Part shown: positions 62,517-64,000 of the stretch, piece by piece | Numbering within the stretch: position 1 is the stretch's first letter | Layout of the letters: each line of letters starts with the position of its first letter | From: Albidovulum litorale | GTDB taxonomy: Bacteria > Pseudomonadota > Alphaproteobacteria > Rhodobacterales > Rhodobacteraceae | Assembly: GCF_025751495.1 (NCBI RefSeq) | Contig: NZ_JAOWKZ010000001.1 | Coordinates: 124,001-188,000, forward strand | Length of the DNA stretch: 64,000 nt | Direction of reading: 5' to 3' | Position numbers and translations under genes: made by a program | The notes under the pieces: generated by a model | The model's input: only the letters and a program-made list of their open reading frames with translations | Database searches by the model: none | Told to the model about the DNA's origin: nothing

Positions 62517-62546
62517 GGCACAAATATCTGACTAAAGGAGTCGACT

Positions 62547-63554
62547 ATGCTCACCCGCACCCCACTCTTCGCGCTGTCGATGATCGCGCTCGCTGGCCCC
62601 GCCCTCGCGGAAGAAGTTAATGTCTATTCGCTGCGCCAACCGGAGCTTGTGCAGCCCCTCTTTGACAAATTCACTGAAGAAACAGGGATCGCCGTCAATG
62701 TCGCCTTTGTTGAAAAAGGCATGGTCGAGCGGTTGGTCAGCGAAGGCGACCGCAGCCCCGCTGACCTCGTTATGACCGTCGATATCGCCAAGCTGTCTCA
62801 AGTTGTTGAAGCAGGCGTAACCCAACCAGTCATGTCAGAGGTTCTTGCGGCGAATATTCCCGCCGAGTTCCGCGACCCGGGCAACCAGTGGTTCGGCCTC
62901 ACCACCCGTGCCCGCGTCGTCTATGCCTCCAAGGACCGCGTCGCCGATGGCGAGGTGACGACTTATGAGGACCTCGCCGATCCAAAATGGCAGGGTCGCA
63001 TCTGCACCCGTCCCGGCACGCATGACTACAACCTCGGCCTGATGGCGGCGATGATCGAACATCACGACGCCGGTTATGCCAAGGAATGGGCCACCGGCCT
63101 GCGCGCCAACCTCGCCAAGAAACCCGAGGGCAACGACCGGGCGCAGGTCAAGTCGATCTGGGCGGGCGAATGCGATATCTCGCTTGGCAACACCTATTAC
63201 ATGGGTGCGATGCTGAACGACCCCGAACAGGTGGACTGGGCCAATTCGGTGCGGATCGTCTTCCCGACCTTCGAGGACAACGGCACCCATATGAACGTTT
63301 CGGGCGTGGCGATGACCAAGGCCGCCCCGAACAAGGACGCCGCCCTGAAGCTGATGGAATTCCTGTCGTCGGACGAGGCGCAGGCGATCTATGCCGAGAC
63401 CAATTACGAATTCCCGGTCAAGCCCGGCGTCGCGAAGTCTGACCTGGTCGCAAGCTGGGGCGAATTCACACCCGACAGCCTGAACCTGATGGATGTCGCG
63501 AAATCGCGGCCCGAAGCGCTGAAGTTGATGGAAGAAGTAAACTTCGACGGATAA
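62547..63554 (+). CDS. Periplasmic ferric iron-binding protein (FbpA/FutA-like)
   Basis: 335 residues with a signal peptide (MLTRTPLFALSMIALAGPALA). The mature protein has VNVYSLRQPELVQPLFDKFTEETGI, KGMVERLVSEGDRSPADLV, and the tyrosine pair in LGNTYYMGAML, which bind Fe(III) in the family. It should supply an ABC importer, but no fbpB/fbpC genes follow: the next gene is on the other strand. It is preceded by a strong promoter and an operator-like repeat. Confidence 0.9.
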   Translation: MLTRTPLFALSMIALAGPALAEEVNVYSLRQPELVQPLFDKFTEETGIAVNVAFVEKGMVERLVSEGDRSPADLVMTVDIAKLSQVVEAGVTQPVMSEVLAANIPAEFRDPGNQWFGLTTRARVVYASKDRVADGEVTTYEDLADPKWQGRICTRPGTHDYNLGLMAAMIEHHDAGYAKEWATGLRANLAKKPEGNDRAQVKSIWAGECDISLGNTYYMGAMLNDPEQVDWANSVRIVFPTFEDNGTHMNVSGVAMTKAAPNKDAALKLMEFLSSDEAQAIYAETNYEFPVKPGVAKSDLVASWGEFTPDSLNLMDVAKSRPEALKLMEEVNFDG

Positions 63555-63576
63555 TGAATTGAACTAAAAAGATAAC

Positions 63577-63611
63577 GGCCCCGGCATCCACGTGCCGGGG
63601 CCTTTGTTTTG
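63577..63611. terminator. Terminator after the iron-binding protein gene
   Basis: A ten-bp perfect stem GGCCCCGGCA/TGCCGGGGCC is followed by TTTGTTTT on the plus strand and by TATCTTTTT on the minus strand, so it can end both convergent transcripts. Confidence 0.85.
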
Positions 63612-63639
63612 CTCGTTCGGTTCTGCCAGACTCGGAAAC

Positions 63640-64000
63640 CTACTCGGCGGCAACGGCGGGCATCGCACCACCAATAAGATCGACCCCCGGAATGCGCGCC
63701 AGCGTGTCGAGATCGGCGACATAGCGGCCACGCAGATCGGCCAGTTGCAGACCCGCGAACCCCTGTTCGATTCCGGTCTGGGGCTGGCGGGAATGGAAAG
63801 CGAGAATTCGGTCGCGCTGACCGGGGGCGAACCGGGCACCCTGCCGGTAATGGCGCTGGATCATCGCGACAGCGCTGTCGGTCACGGGCGGTGCCGACGC
63901 AGACATCAGCGGATCATTGAGCCTCAGGCCGGGAACGAGATGGGCCATGATCTCTAACGGATGCGGCCGCGTCGCCAAGACTGTAACCCTGCTTGCCTCA
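63640..64000 (-). CDS. Unidentified protein, C-terminal part (cut by window edge)
   Basis: An open frame continues beyond the right edge; about 119 residues are visible. It has no membrane segment and no motif I recognise. Stretches such as RVTVLATRPHPLEIMAHLVP and LRGRYVADLDTLARIPGVDLIGG read as folded protein. It converges on the iron-binding protein gene with the shared terminator. I give no function. Confidence 0.5.
   Translation of the reverse strand, partial: EASRVTVLATRPHPLEIMAHLVPGLRLNDPLMSASAPPVTDSAVAMIQRHYRQGARFAPGQRDRILAFHSRQPQTGIEQGFAGLQLADLRGRYVADLDTLARIPGVDLIGGAMPAVAAE

Noticed and set aside
1-64000. CRISPR arrays and tRNA or rRNA genes
   Set aside because: No regularly spaced repeats and no cloverleaf or rRNA-like sequence found by reading; a tRNAscan run would be decisive.

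Overview
The window is high-GC chromosomal DNA of a Rhodobacterales-type alphaproteobacterium (Roseobacter/Paracoccus/Rhodobacter relatives). The evidence is the gene content and order: prfA-prmC-DUF4167, accB-accC-aat facing DUF2155-mlaD-NDUFA12, lptFG-lptD-surA-pdxA-rsmA, a dctPQM TRAP operon with a 226-aa DctQ, bdhA beside a patatin gene, and an Asp-type (Mg-dependent) HemB. I found no rRNA, tRNA, CRISPR array or intact insertion sequence. I annotate 64 protein genes, two of them cut by the window edges, and one candidate small RNA gene.

Layout. 0-7.4 kb: end of an MFS exporter, mfd with a small membrane-protein gene, hemB, a SYLF lipoprotein and a beta-hydroxyacid dehydrogenase. 7.5-17.7 kb: a penicillin-acylase family hydrolase, rpsB-tsf, DUF2461 divergent from a cupin, a pseudouridine-degradation pair (kinase + psuG) followed by a DUF502 membrane protein, then patatin and bdhA. 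17.7-24.5 kb: a candidate small RNA with its own promoter and terminator, an orphan YejA-like peptide-binding protein, an entericidin-size lipoprotein, an arsC-aquaporin arsenic operon, a CsbD-like protein, a desaturase, RarD and two orphans. 24.5-33.3 kb: preA/preT pyrimidine reductase, accBC-aat, the DUF2155-mlaD-NDUFA12 operon, clpX and clpP. 33.5-38.6 kb: amidase-modE-modABC with a ModE-type operator, then a CbiX-like chelatase. 38.7-46 kb: a Na/Pi cotransporter behind a Pho-box-like site, a dctPQM TRAP transporter, and pepA-holC. 46-53.7 kb: the outer-membrane assembly operon lptF-lptG-lptD-surA-pdxA-rsmA. 53.7-55.5 kb: a lower-GC islet with acr3 and an 81-aa Cys-containing orphan. 55.5-64 kb: DUF4167, prmC, prfA, DUF1499-speB, an M20 amidohydrolase, mazG, an iron-binding protein with a well-formed promoter, and an unidentified partial gene.

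How genes work together: LptF/LptG and LptD are two ends of the lipopolysaccharide bridge and SurA is the chaperone for outer-membrane barrels. ModA/B/C take up molybdate under a short ModE. ArsC reduces arsenate, and the arsenite can leave through the aquaporin next to it or through Acr3 34 kb away. ClpX delivers proteins to ClpP. PrmC methylates the release factor made by its upstream neighbour.

I did not find a clear undescribed multi-gene system. The observations most worth follow-up are the candidate sRNA at about 17.84-17.92 kb, the two separated arsenic loci (one on an acquired-looking islet), two loci with paired hairpins, a GC-rich hairpin between dctP and dctQ, and a structured rpsB leader. 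Many start codons differ from the longest reading frame; the reason is given in each entry.
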